Assembly: GCF_030503615.1 (NCBI RefSeq)
Contig: NZ_CP129963.1
Span: 434,001-498,000, forward strand
DNA from: Sphingobacterium sp. BN32
Lineage (GTDB): Bacteria; Bacteroidota; Bacteroidia; Sphingobacteriales; Sphingobacteriaceae
Direction: 5' to 3'
DNA length: 64,000 bases
Below are positions 54,231 to 62,046 of this stretch, piece by piece; the first letter of the stretch is position 1, and every line of letters starts with the position of its first letter. Under the pieces are notes generated by a model. The model did not search any database. It had not been told where the DNA came from and saw only the letters and a list, made by a program, of their open reading frames with translations. A program made the translations under genes and the position numbers.

Positions 54231-54292
54231 GTGAATCTAAAATCTAGTGTCTTACATCTAAAATCTGATATCTAATATCTCATTGTCTCACG
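54231..54292. repeat. Solitary heptad arm (repeat family copy 5)
   Basis: The 253-bp gap between mtgA and mutS contains a run of AATCTA/ATATCTA words. Read on the opposite strand they are TAGATAT, CAGATTT, TAGATGT, TAGATTT and so on, in 7-bp register. No matching forward arm and no core is present, so this looks like a half element or a decayed copy. It ends next to the mutS promoter. Confidence 0.55.
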
Positions 54293-54324
54293 TTTGGCAA
54301 ATCGGGCTAATTCTGCTATTTTTA
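54293..54324 (+). promoter_or_regulatory. Promoter of mutS
   Basis: TTTG (54293-54296), 20 bp, then TATTTTTA (54317-54324), one base off TAnnTTTG. The predicted start near 54330 gives a leader of about 20 nt to the TTG codon. Confidence 0.55.
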
Positions 54325-54349
54325 CAGCTTAGAAAAAACAGAGAATACC

Positions 54350-56956
54350 TTGGCAAAAGAAAAGAAGCAAACCCCTTTAATGCAGCAATATAATACGATT
54401 AAGGCGAAGTATCCTGGCGCATTATTGTTGTTTAGAGTGGGCGATTTTTACGAGACATTTGGAGAGGATGCGATGAAAGCGGCCAAAATATTGGGAATCG
54501 TTTTAACGAAGCGTGGGAATGGCTCGGAATCGGAGACTGCTTTGGCGGGGTTTCCGCATCACTCTTTGGAGACCTATCTACCAAAGTTAGTACGTGCGGG
54601 GCAGCGCGTTGCCATTTGTGATCAATTGGAAGACCCCAAGCAGACCAAGACCATTGTGAAGCGTGGTGTGACGGAGCTGGTGACGCCTGGTGTGTCCTAC
54701 AACGAAAACATCGTTCAACAGAAATCGAATAATTATTTGGCTTCGCTGTTTATCGATAAGCAGAGCATCGGTATCTCTTTTCTGGATATTTCAACGGGTG
54801 AGTTTTTAGTAGCACAGGGCAATTTCGGCTATATCGACAAGTTACTTCAAGGCTTTAAACCGACAGAGATTATCCTTCCAAAAAAACAATACAAAGAATT
54901 TGTAGAACATTTTGGCTCGAGCTATTATACTTATACGCTCGACGAATGGCCATATACTGGCGATTATGCGACGGAATGTTTGTTGAAGCATTTTGAAGTC
55001 AACTCAATGAAAGGTTTCGGAATCGATCGACTACCGGTTGGTATTGTTGCAGCGGGCGTTGCTTTACATTATCTGAATGAAACAGAGCACCGTAATCTAC
55101 AGCATATATCCAATATCTCCAGGATTGAGGAGGATCGGTATATGTGGCTGGATCGCTTTACTATCCGCAATCTGGAGCTTATCGGTTCGCAGAATGAAAA
55201 TGCAACTACGCTTTCGGACGTTTTAGATGAAACCTCCTCACCAATGGGGGCACGTTTGCTGAAACGTTGGATCGTAATGCCGCTCAAAGATGTGAAATCT
55301 ATCAATGAGCGTCTGCAGGTGGTTGAATATTTTCATAAGCACCGCGAATTGCGGGAGCAATTGATTGGCGAGATCAAGCAGGTCGGCGATTTAGAACGAT
55401 TGATCAGTAAGATTGGTTTGCAGAAAGCCAACCCACGTGAGATTAGCCAGTTGAAGCGTGCGCTGTATGCGGTAGAGAAATTAAAGACATTATGTGATGT
55501 TCCGGCATCTGAGTCCTTGCGTGTCATCTCGGAGCAATTGAATCCTTGTGTTCTGATAAGAGAGAAGATTGAGTCGACCATACAGGCAGAACCTCCTGTA
55601 GCGCTGAATAAGGGTAATGTAATCGCTGATGGCGTCGATGCAGACCTCGATAAATTGCGCAAGGTGGCTTTCGGAGGCAAGGATTATCTCCTGGAAATCC
55701 AAAAGCGCGAATCGGAAGCGACAGGAATTCCATCGTTGAAAATAGCCTTCAACAATGTGTTCGGTTATTATTTAGAAGTTACAAATACCCATAAAGACAA
55801 AGTTCCTGAGGGCTGGATCAGAAAGCAGACCTTAGTGAATGCAGAGCGATACATCACCGAGGAGCTTAAAGAATATGAAGAACAGATTCTAGGTGCGGAA
55901 GAGAAGATCCAGCAAATAGAAAATAGGTTATACGGTGAACTCTTGATTTCCATTGCGGAATATATCAAGCCGATTCAGCTGAATGCCCAATTGATTGCGA
56001 AACTGGATGTGTTATTGAACTTTGCGACCATCGCGGAGAAGAATTTCTACGTGAAACCGGAAGTCAATAATGGCAAATCCCTCGACATTAAGGGGGGAAG
56101 GCATCCCGTTATTGAGAAGAATTTGCCGATTGGCGAGGATTACATCACCAACGATACTTACCTGGATCCGGAGACACAGCAGATTATCATCATCACCGGA
56201 CCTAATATGGCGGGTAAGTCTGCCTTATTGAGACAAACGGGATTAATTGTGTTGATGGCGCAAATTGGATCATTCGTTCCTGCGAAAGAAGCGGAGCTAG
56301 GAGTCGTCGATAAAATCTTTACGCGTGTTGGCGCGTCGGATAACCTGTCTTCGGGTGAGTCGACCTTTATGGTGGAGATGAACGAGACGGCTAGCATCAT
56401 GAACAACCTCTCGGACCGCAGTTTGATCTTGTTGGACGAGATTGGTCGTGGAACTAGTACTTACGATGGTATTTCTATTGCCTGGGCAATTGCAGAATAT
56501 TTGCATTCGCATCCGGCAGCGCGAGCAAAAACTTTGTTTGCAACGCACTATCATGAATTGAATGAGCTTTGCAATTCCATGCCTCGCATCAAGAATTACA
56601 ACGTCAGCGTGAAGGAAGTGAACAATAAGGTCATCTTCTTGCGTAAGCTGATTCCGGGTGGGTCGGAGCACAGCTTCGGTATTCACGTAGCGAAGTTAGC
56701 AGGTATGCCACCGAAACTTATCGGGCGTGCGAGTGAGATTTTGAAACGTTTGGAACAGGAGCGTACCGGTGGGGAGAAGATTAAAGATAGCATGAGGAAG
56801 ATTCAGAAGCAGGCTTATCAATTGCAGATGTTTGCGATTGATGATCCCGTTTTGGAGAAGATTCGCGATATGCTGAACAATCTGGATGTCAATACGCTGA
56901 CACCGGTAGAAGCGTTGATGAAGTTGGATGAAATTCAGCGCTTGCTGAAAAATTAA
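54350..56956 (+). CDS. mutS: DNA mismatch repair protein MutS
   Basis: This 868-residue protein recognises mismatches and recruits MutL. The mismatch-binding domain carries the Phe-x-Glu motif in [13 protein letters not shown] (about 30-42). The connector, lever and clamp domains follow. The ATPase has [13 protein letters not shown] (about 617-629), [29 protein letters not shown] (about 693-706) and ATHYHEL. A short C-terminal helical region ends [16 protein letters not shown]. The start is TTG, matching the family start [15 protein letters not shown]. trmN6 follows after 11 bp, probably in the same transcript. Confidence 0.97.
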   Translation: MAKEKKQTPLMQQYNTIKAKYPGALLLFRVGDFYETFGEDAMKAAKILGIVLTKRGNGSESETALAGFPHHSLETYLPKLVRAGQRVAICDQLEDPKQTKTIVKRGVTELVTPGVSYNENIVQQKSNNYLASLFIDKQSIGISFLDISTGEFLVAQGNFGYIDKLLQGFKPTEIILPKKQYKEFVEHFGSSYYTYTLDEWPYTGDYATECLLKHFEVNSMKGFGIDRLPVGIVAAGVALHYLNETEHRNLQHISNISRIEEDRYMWLDRFTIRNLELIGSQNENATTLSDVLDETSSPMGARLLKRWIVMPLKDVKSINERLQVVEYFHKHRELREQLIGEIKQVGDLERLISKIGLQKANPREISQLKRALYAVEKLKTLCDVPASESLRVISEQLNPCVLIREKIESTIQAEPPVALNKGNVIADGVDADLDKLRKVAFGGKDYLLEIQKRESEATGIPSLKIAFNNVFGYYLEVTNTHKDKVPEGWIRKQTLVNAERYITEELKEYEEQILGAEEKIQQIENRLYGELLISIAEYIKPIQLNAQLIAKLDVLLNFATIAEKNFYVKPEVNNGKSLDIKGGRHPVIEKNLPIGEDYITNDTYLDPETQQIIIITGPNMAGKSALLRQTGLIVLMAQIGSFVPAKEAELGVVDKIFTRVGASDNLSSGESTFMVEMNETASIMNNLSDRSLILLDEIGRGTSTYDGISIAWAIAEYLHSHPAARAKTLFATHYHELNELCNSMPRIKNYNVSVKEVNNKVIFLRKLIPGGSEHSFGIHVAKLAGMPPKLIGRASEILKRLEQERTGGEKIKDSMRKIQKQAYQLQMFAIDDPVLEKIRDMLNNLDVNTLTPVEALMKLDEIQRLLKN

Positions 56957-56967
56957 GCAATAGATCG

Positions 56968-57675
56968 ATGGGGAGCATTTTCCAATTCAAGCAGTTTGCG
57001 GTAGATCAGCAGGATTGCCCCATGCGAATCAATACGGATGGCGTTATCTTGGGTGCTCATGCGTATGCAGATTCCCCAAAACATATTTTAGACATCGGAA
57101 CGGGAACCGGTGTGATCGCTTTGATGTTGGCGCAGCGATTCGAGCAAGCAACAGTTACCGGAGTGGAGATCGATGAACTAGCGGCGCATACCGCGCTGGA
57201 GAACTTTAAGGCTTCGCCTTTTGTCGATCGTTTGGAATTGGTGAACTCGGATATTTTCCTTTGGACTCCCGCTATATCATACGATCTGATTGTTTCGAAT
57301 CCACCTTTTTATATCAATTCCCTTCATAATCCAGACGCCAGACGTAAAACGGCCAAACATACGGATGTCACTTTCTTCGAAGGACTATTGGATTTTGTTG
57401 CATTACATTTAAACTCGACCGGAAAACTGCAGATCATCGTGCCTGTGGAGCTGAAAGACTTTTTGGTCAGCATGGCAGCGTCGAAGGGATTACACTTGCT
57501 AGAGGAGCTTAAAATACGTTCATTCGACGACGCAGAGCCGATTCGCTTAATCTTAAGTTTTACCAAGATGCAGGGGGTAGACTTTGCATCGGAAGGTTTT
57601 GTGATATATAAGGATCGCGGCCAGCATTCGGAAGCATACAGACAATTGTTGAAACCTTTCTTTTTAGCCTTTTAG
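56968..57675 (+). CDS. trmN6: tRNA1(Val) (adenine(37)-N6)-methyltransferase
   Basis: This 235-residue class I methyltransferase has FAVDQQDCPMRINTDGVILG at the start, SAM motif I LDIGTGTGVIALMLAQ (about 46-61), VEIDELA, and the N6-adenine motif NPPFY (about 111-115). These match TrmN6/YfiC, which makes m6A37 in tRNA1-Val. It could modify another adenine in this phylum. It lies 11 bp after mutS and 2 bp before the phosphoesterase gene. Confidence 0.9.
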   Translation: MGSIFQFKQFAVDQQDCPMRINTDGVILGAHAYADSPKHILDIGTGTGVIALMLAQRFEQATVTGVEIDELAAHTALENFKASPFVDRLELVNSDIFLWTPAISYDLIVSNPPFYINSLHNPDARRKTAKHTDVTFFEGLLDFVALHLNSTGKLQIIVPVELKDFLVSMAASKGLHLLEELKIRSFDDAEPIRLILSFTKMQGVDFASEGFVIYKDRGQHSEAYRQLLKPFFLAF

Positions 57676-57677
57676 AA

Positions 57678-58172
57678 ATGAAAATCGGACTGATATCGGA
57701 TACCCATAACTACCTGGACCCGGCAGTATTTACCTATTTCGAGCATTGCGACGAGATATGGCATGCTGGTGATTTCGGAAGTATGGAGGTCATAGAGCAA
57801 CTGCGCGGTTTCAAGCCTTTGCGTGGTGTATTCGGTAATATAGACGATAAGCCTATTCGACTGGAATATCCGGAACACTTACGCTTCATGTGTGAGGATG
57901 TTGATGTTTGGATGACGCATATTGGAGGCTATCCCGGGAAATACTCTCCTTTGGTTCGCGAAGAGATCAGGAAAAACCCACCCAAGCTTTTTATTTGTGG
58001 GCATTCGCATATCCTCAAGGTTCAATTTGATCAGAAACTTGGCTTATTGCATCTTAATCCTGGTGCCGCCGGGAAACAAGGCTGGCATCAAGTCAGAACG
58101 CTGATGCGTTTTGATATCAATGGCGATAAGATTGAGAATTTGGAAGTGATCGAGTTGAATCCGCGCTACTAA
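57678..58172 (+). CDS. Metallophosphoesterase, YfcE/MJ0936 type
   Basis: This 164-residue calcineurin-like phosphoesterase shows the full metal-site set: ISDTHNYLD (DxH), HAGDFGS, GVFGNIDD (GNxD), MTHIG, and CGHSHILK (GHxH). Members of this short family are phosphodiesterases of broad specificity; the physiological substrate is unknown. It is separated by 2 bp from trmN6 and probably belongs to the mutS transcript. It is convergent with the merR gene, 2 bp apart. Confidence 0.92.
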   Translation: MKIGLISDTHNYLDPAVFTYFEHCDEIWHAGDFGSMEVIEQLRGFKPLRGVFGNIDDKPIRLEYPEHLRFMCEDVDVWMTHIGGYPGKYSPLVREEIRKNPPKLFICGHSHILKVQFDQKLGLLHLNPGAAGKQGWHQVRTLMRFDINGDKIENLEVIELNPRY

Positions 58173-58174
58173 AC

Positions 58175-58510
58175 CTATAAGCTATCGCGAACCTCAATTA
58201 AGAAGCTCTTTAGTTTTTCTAGGGAATCCACCACACGCTGGTTTTCTTTCGCCTCGTTCTTATTGCTGCGTAAGAAGTCGCGCGCACCTTGAAGGGTGTA
58301 CCCTTTATCTTTTACTAAATTAAAGATGATCTTTAGGTTAGAGATATCATTCTGTGTGAACAGGCGATTTCCTTTTTTATTCTTCTTCGGTTGTAGGATA
58401 TCAAACTCACGCTCATAGAATCGGATTTGTGAAGCATTAACACCGAACATTTCAGTTACCTCTCCCATTGTATAATACAATTTATTTATTTCTCGATCTT
58501 TATAAGGCAT
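58175..58510 (-). CDS. MerR family transcriptional regulator
   Basis: This 111-residue protein starts at ATG 58510. The MerR winged helix-turn-helix is LYYTMGEVTEMFGVNASQIRF followed by YEREFDILQPKKNKKGNRLF. A second helical part (KDKGYTLQGARDFLRSNK) and a C-terminal coiled coil for dimerisation follow. No metal-binding cysteines are present, so it is not a metal sensor of the classical kind; the signal is unknown. A TTG nine codons upstream is less likely as a start. It is convergent with the phosphoesterase gene. Confidence 0.9.
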   Translation of the reverse strand: MPYKDREINKLYYTMGEVTEMFGVNASQIRFYEREFDILQPKKNKKGNRLFTQNDISNLKIIFNLVKDKGYTLQGARDFLRSNKNEAKENQRVVDSLEKLKSFLIEVRDSL

Positions 58511-58613
58511 GTGTTTCCGCGTTGATGATATTAACAAATATACAACCTAGTTTTGAAATTCAAAAAAAGCAAGCCTTTTATAAAGTTGGTACCTATTTTG
58601 TAAATTTAACGGC

Positions 58614-58958
58614 ATGAAAGGTAAGGTGATTGTCAGCAGCTTTTGGACCCGTTTTTTTTCCTTCGGAAAAGCACAGGCAATTACGATATTCCCCTTCATC
58701 TTTCTGCGATATCGTATCGATAAAGCGGATAAGATCCTTATAAACCACGAAAGGATACATCTTATCCAAGCCCTCGAGCTCCTCGTAATCCCTTTCTATA
58801 TCTGGTATCTCAGCGAGTTTTTATATCGCTATATTCAACATCGAGACTTTAATACGGCTTATTTCCATATTTCCTTCGAACGCGAAGCATATAGCAATCA
58901 ACATGATATGGACTACCTGAAGAATAGAAAGCGATTTGGGTTTTGGAAATATTCGTAG
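58614..58958 (+). CDS. Small conserved membrane-associated protein with an HExxH motif
   Basis: This 114-residue protein is one I do not recognise by name. It contains INHERIHLIQALEL (about 47-60), whose HERIH has the zinc-metallopeptidase form HExxH, and a later FEREAY (about 90-95) that could give a third ligand. Two hydrophobic stretches are present (ITIFPFIFL near the start and LLVIPFYIWYLSEFL right after HERIH). The second may lie in the membrane. Catalytic activity is not shown. Its stop codon TAG forms the first heptad of repeat element copy 4. It is divergent from merR. Confidence 0.7.
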   Translation: MKGKVIVSSFWTRFFSFGKAQAITIFPFIFLRYRIDKADKILINHERIHLIQALELLVIPFYIWYLSEFLYRYIQHRDFNTAYFHISFEREAYSNQHDMDYLKNRKRFGFWKYS

Positions 58959-59090
58959 TAGGTAGACGATGTTAGACATTAGATGTGAGATTTTAGGCGC
59001 GTGTCTTGAACCAAGAAAAAAAGGATGCAAGGATGGTCAGGATCGGGGCGCTATAGGTCTAACTACTAAATACTAACTACTAAATACTAT
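58956..59090. repeat. Heptad-arm intergenic repeat element, copy 4
   Basis: The left arm (58956 to about 58995) begins TAGTAGG and continues with TAGACAT, TAGATGT and GAGATTT. An inverted core (59005-59045) begins CTTGAACCAAG and ends GGTCAGGATC. The right arm (about 59053-59090) is TAGGTCTAACTACTAAATAC and further reverse heptads. It fills the 146-bp gap between two convergent genes and touches the stop codon of the left one. Confidence 0.75.
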
Positions 59091-59104
59091 TTTTAATGTC
59101 TAAC

Positions 59105-60496
59105 CTAAAACCTAAACGGCGAAACCGGTAATCCTCTGCTATTAAATAAATTAGGCATAGCCGTTTCCGAGAATCCGAACTTGACAGATACGGGATTCTT
59201 TACTTCCTTGGATTGCACGATAAGTTTGTCGCCTTTGATGGTTCCCTTTGCAGGATAGTATTTATTATCGGCTCCGGCGATTTCCAGTTCGGTGATATCA
59301 CCTTTAGATTTTAGCCCGCCTTCGGCGTAATAGAAGGAGATCTCGATATTACTTCCTTTGACTTCGTGGGATTTGTAAATTGGCGATTTATAGTTTTTGA
59401 TGGGTTTGTCGTAGACCTCCGCTAAGGTCATATCGGATAGGCGTTTTGCGACCTCTTTCTTTTGGTTCGGGTGGATGTTCTTGACATCGTCGACGAGGTC
59501 AGTGATCACAACCATTCCGGTTTTTTGGAGTTCTAGGGCAGTTTTTGCCTGTAGCTCGCGCAGTAGGGCACCTTTAGGTTCGTTCTTACTATTGTAAGCG
59601 TAAGGGGCGATTTGAACGAAATAAAAAGGGAAGTCCTTGTTCCACGCATTTCTCCAGGAAGTTACTAGGGCTTTCATAAGCTTATCATAGCTAGGGTAGT
59701 AGCCGACATTGCTTTCGCCCTGATACCAATAGGCTGCAGTGAGGTTGTATCCGGCATAGGGATGGATCATGCTGTTCCATAAAACGCCACCTTCGTGCGG
59801 ACGATAAGGGTTTACATCCTGCATTTTTGCATATTTCAATAGGAAAGGGTCATTGATGATGAGGTGGTTTGGAGTCCACACTTCGGCACCTGTTCCTCCC
59901 CAACTTGCATTGATGACGCCAATAGGAACGTTCAATTCCTTATTGAGCTCCTTGGCGATAAAGTATCCGATGGCAGAAAAGGGTTTCAATGTTTCAGCGC
60001 TGAGGGTAGTCCAGCTATTGTTGATATCCTCTTGTGGGTAGTTTGCTGCGATGCGGCTAACCTGCAACAGACGAATATTGGGATTATTGGCTGTAGGTAG
60101 CTCATCCATTATTTCCTTGAGGTTCTGGTTTCCGCCCCATTCCATATTGGATTGTCCGGAACATAGAAATACATCGCCCAATAAAATATCGTTAAGGCTG
60201 ATGGTCTCGTTGTTTGAGATGACTTTTAACTGGTATGGTCCGCCGGCTTGACCTTCCGGAAGTTTAACCGACCACTTGCCATTGTAATCTACTTTAGTGG
60301 ATACGGTGTCTGTAAACCATGATCCGATGACTTTAACAGGTCGATTCGCCCCTCCCCATCCCCAGAAGTTGATTTCTGTATTACGTTGAAGGACCATATG
60401 GTCGGATAGGAAGTGCGGGAGGCGAAGTTGTGCTACAGCGGTTTGCAACATGGCAATGCTGGCAATGAAGCCCAGGCGTAGTGATTTTAGTTTCAT
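59105..60496 (-). CDS. Sialate O-acetylesterase-like SGNH hydrolase
   Basis: This 463-residue protein has a signal peptide ending QTAVAQ. An early beta domain carries LSDHMVLQRNTEINFWGWG. The esterase part has block I LCSGQSNMEWGG with the catalytic Ser (about 113), then GVINASWGGTGAEVW, AYWYQGESN and VITDLVDDVKNIHPNQK, which supplies the Asp/His. Sialate O-acetylesterases remove acetyl groups from sialic acids, but many Bacteroidota relatives act on xylan or other polysaccharides. It stands alone; with the fucosidase and GH92 in this window, a host-type glycan role is plausible. Confidence 0.88.
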   Translation of the reverse strand: MKLKSLRLGFIASIAMLQTAVAQLRLPHFLSDHMVLQRNTEINFWGWGGANRPVKVIGSWFTDTVSTKVDYNGKWSVKLPEGQAGGPYQLKVISNNETISLNDILLGDVFLCSGQSNMEWGGNQNLKEIMDELPTANNPNIRLLQVSRIAANYPQEDINNSWTTLSAETLKPFSAIGYFIAKELNKELNVPIGVINASWGGTGAEVWTPNHLIINDPFLLKYAKMQDVNPYRPHEGGVLWNSMIHPYAGYNLTAAYWYQGESNVGYYPSYDKLMKALVTSWRNAWNKDFPFYFVQIAPYAYNSKNEPKGALLRELQAKTALELQKTGMVVITDLVDDVKNIHPNQKKEVAKRLSDMTLAEVYDKPIKNYKSPIYKSHEVKGSNIEISFYYAEGGLKSKGDITELEIAGADNKYYPAKGTIKGDKLIVQSKEVKNPVSVKFGFSETAMPNLFNSRGLPVSPFRF

Positions 60497-60648
60497 TGGC
60501 TTTGTTATAGGTTTAAGATATAAAAGTAAGAAATGTGCTGGATTAGCTGTCCTGTGCTATCAGGATATCTTGAAGGTCGCCGATTTTTAGAAAGCGGAAT
60601 TGCTGAGCAGCCTGTAGGAAGCGTTTGTTCGCTATGTTTGTAAAGCAA

Positions 60649-60674
60649 CAAAGCCGTCTATTCAGACGGCTTTG
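60649..60674 (-). terminator. Terminator of accD
   Basis: CAAAGCCGTCT (60649-60659) pairs with AGACGGCTTTG (60664-60674) around ATTC, 22 bp past the accD stop. The leftward tail TTGCTTTAC is only partly T-rich; the rightward tail has T6. Confidence 0.7.
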
Positions 60675-60696
60675 CGATATTTTTTATAATTTTTGC

Positions 60697-61539
60697 TTAC
60701 TTCACTAGTTTCAAGAAAGTACCAACTTTATCTTTCAATTGTCTTCTATCAACAATAAAGTCTAAGAATCCGTGTTCCAATACAAACTCTGAAGTTTGGA
60801 ATCCTTTAGGAAGGTCTTTCTTAATGGTTTCTTTGATGACACGTGGTCCTGCGAAACCAATCAGCGCGCCTGGTTCTGCGATATTGATATCACCTAACAT
60901 GGCATATGATGCAGTTACACCTCCTGTTGTTGGGTCTGTCAATAAACAGATGTAAGGAAGCTTTGCTTGTGCTAATAGTGCTAGTTTTGCAGATGTTTTT
61001 GCCATTTGCATCAATGAGAATGCGGCTTCCATCATACGTGCCCCACCAGATTTCGAGATCAGCATAAATGGTAATTTATGCTCGATACAGTAATCTATAG
61101 AGCGTGCAATTTTCTCACCTACTACCGATCCCATGGAACCTCCGATGAAGGAGAAGTCCATACAGGCTACAACAATTTCTTGTCCGTCCAATTTTCCTAC
61201 AGCCGAGCGTAAAGCGTCATTAAGGCCAGTTTTTGCTTGGCTTTCTACAAGACGGTCTTTGTACGGTTTTGAATCGACGAAGTTCAAAGGGTCGCCCGCT
61301 TTAAGATTTGGGAAAAGCTCTGTGTATTCGTTGTTATCAAATAATATAGAGAAATAGGCGGTAGAACCTATACGGATATGGTAATCGCAGTAATGGCAGA
61401 CAAACTTATTTTCTACCTGCTCAACGTTTAAAAGGGGCTTTTTGCAATTTGGACATTTGTTCCACATGCCATCAGGAGCCTCTTTTTTGTTTTCTGTAGC
61501 AGTTTGAATTCCTGCTTTGTTTCGTTTAAACCAACTCAT
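60697..61539 (-). CDS. accD: Acetyl-CoA carboxylase carboxyltransferase subunit beta
   Basis: This 280-residue subunit, with AccA, transfers the carboxyl group from biotin to acetyl-CoA to make malonyl-CoA. An N-terminal zinc ribbon is present as [10 protein letters not shown] and VCHYCDYH (about 27-55). The carboxyltransferase core contains [35 protein letters not shown] and [15 protein letters not shown]. The C-terminus [20 protein letters not shown] is typical. It has its own terminator and lies just downstream of the SRP RNA gene on the same strand. Confidence 0.97.
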   Translation of the reverse strand: MSWFKRNKAGIQTATENKKEAPDGMWNKCPNCKKPLLNVEQVENKFVCHYCDYHIRIGSTAYFSILFDNNEYTELFPNLKAGDPLNFVDSKPYKDRLVESQAKTGLNDALRSAVGKLDGQEIVVACMDFSFIGGSMGSVVGEKIARSIDYCIEHKLPFMLISKSGGARMMEAAFSLMQMAKTSAKLALLAQAKLPYICLLTDPTTGGVTASYAMLGDINIAEPGALIGFAGPRVIKETIKKDLPKGFQTSEFVLEHGFLDFIVDRRQLKDKVGTFLKLVK

Positions 61540-61639
61540 AGACTATTGTTAATCGGATTACAAATAAACAAAAAATATCTAATATGTAGAGGGTGAAATC
61601 GAAATGAAGGATGGGGTGGGTAGGTTATAAATAAAAAAT

Positions 61640-61736
61640 GGGCAAGCCCCCTTTATCGCACCGCTCAACCAAATACCCTTGCTTTGTTCCCAACCTGGGG
61701 GAGTCAATGGGAGCTGGTCGTAAAGGACTTACCCAC
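61640..61736 (-). ncRNA. ffs: Small bacterial signal recognition particle RNA (4.5S type)
   Basis: Read leftward the strand carries CCCCCAGGTTGGGAACAAAG followed by CAAGGGTA. This has the form of the SRP RNA domain IV hairpin: GGAA tetraloop closed by G-C, then the asymmetric AAAGCA side. The ends GGGTAAGTCC-TTTA and TAAAGGGGGCTTGCCC pair with a 2-nt bulge, closing a single long hairpin of about 97 nt. ATTTTTTATTT follows as a terminator. A TAATTTTG promoter box sits directly upstream. It binds Ffh to target membrane proteins. Ends are approximate to a few bases. Confidence 0.9.
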
Positions 61737-61738
61737 GG

Positions 61739-61746
61739 CAAAATTA
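61739..61746 (-). promoter_or_regulatory. -7 element for the SRP RNA gene
   Basis: Read leftward it is TAATTTTG, an exact TAnnTTTG match, ending 2-3 bp before the first base of the closing stem region, as expected for a gene whose RNA starts at the promoter's +1. Confidence 0.65.
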
Positions 61747-61817
61747 ACAAATTTTTAATGTTTCCGAAAACATATTTGCATCGCCGACTTATCCTGCTGA
61801 CTGTCAGTCAGGAAAAT

Positions 61818-62045
61818 TTACATTTTATCGTTATGATATTCGCCTTTGAGGGCATAATATCCAAATATTCCCAACCCGCAGGAGATAATTGGGGTCAGAA
61901 TAAAGAGGATAATGATACCGAAAACGACATCTTCCTGTTGTCCGGAAACAATTTTTGGGATGCCAAATTTGGCAATACAGAAATATGCGGTCAGAACTGC
62001 AAGGACTATCCAAACGATTCCTAATAGTTTTTTTAGTGTTTCCAT
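61818..62045 (-). CDS. DUF6814-like small membrane protein
   Basis: This 75-residue protein starts at ATG 62045 (METLKKLLGIVWIVLAVL). Two membrane helices are visible, about 8-28 and 42-65, the second followed by GIFGYYALKGEY. The pattern resembles small DUF6814 proteins that accompany MFS transporters in Bacteroidota; this link is from memory. It begins 1 bp after the MFS stop codon, so the two are translationally coupled. It may be an accessory subunit of that transporter. Confidence 0.75.
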   Translation of the reverse strand: METLKKLLGIVWIVLAVLTAYFCIAKFGIPKIVSGQQEDVVFGIIILFILTPIISCGLGIFGYYALKGEYHNDKM

Positions 62046-62046
62046 G

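Noticed and set aside
55490..55733. Overlapping leftward frames inside mutS
   Set aside because: They overlap each other in several frames and lie within conserved mutS coding sequence.
61638..62024. Rightward reading frame across the accD-MFS gap
   Set aside because: It runs antisense through the SRP RNA and the DUF6814-like gene and has no protein-like features.
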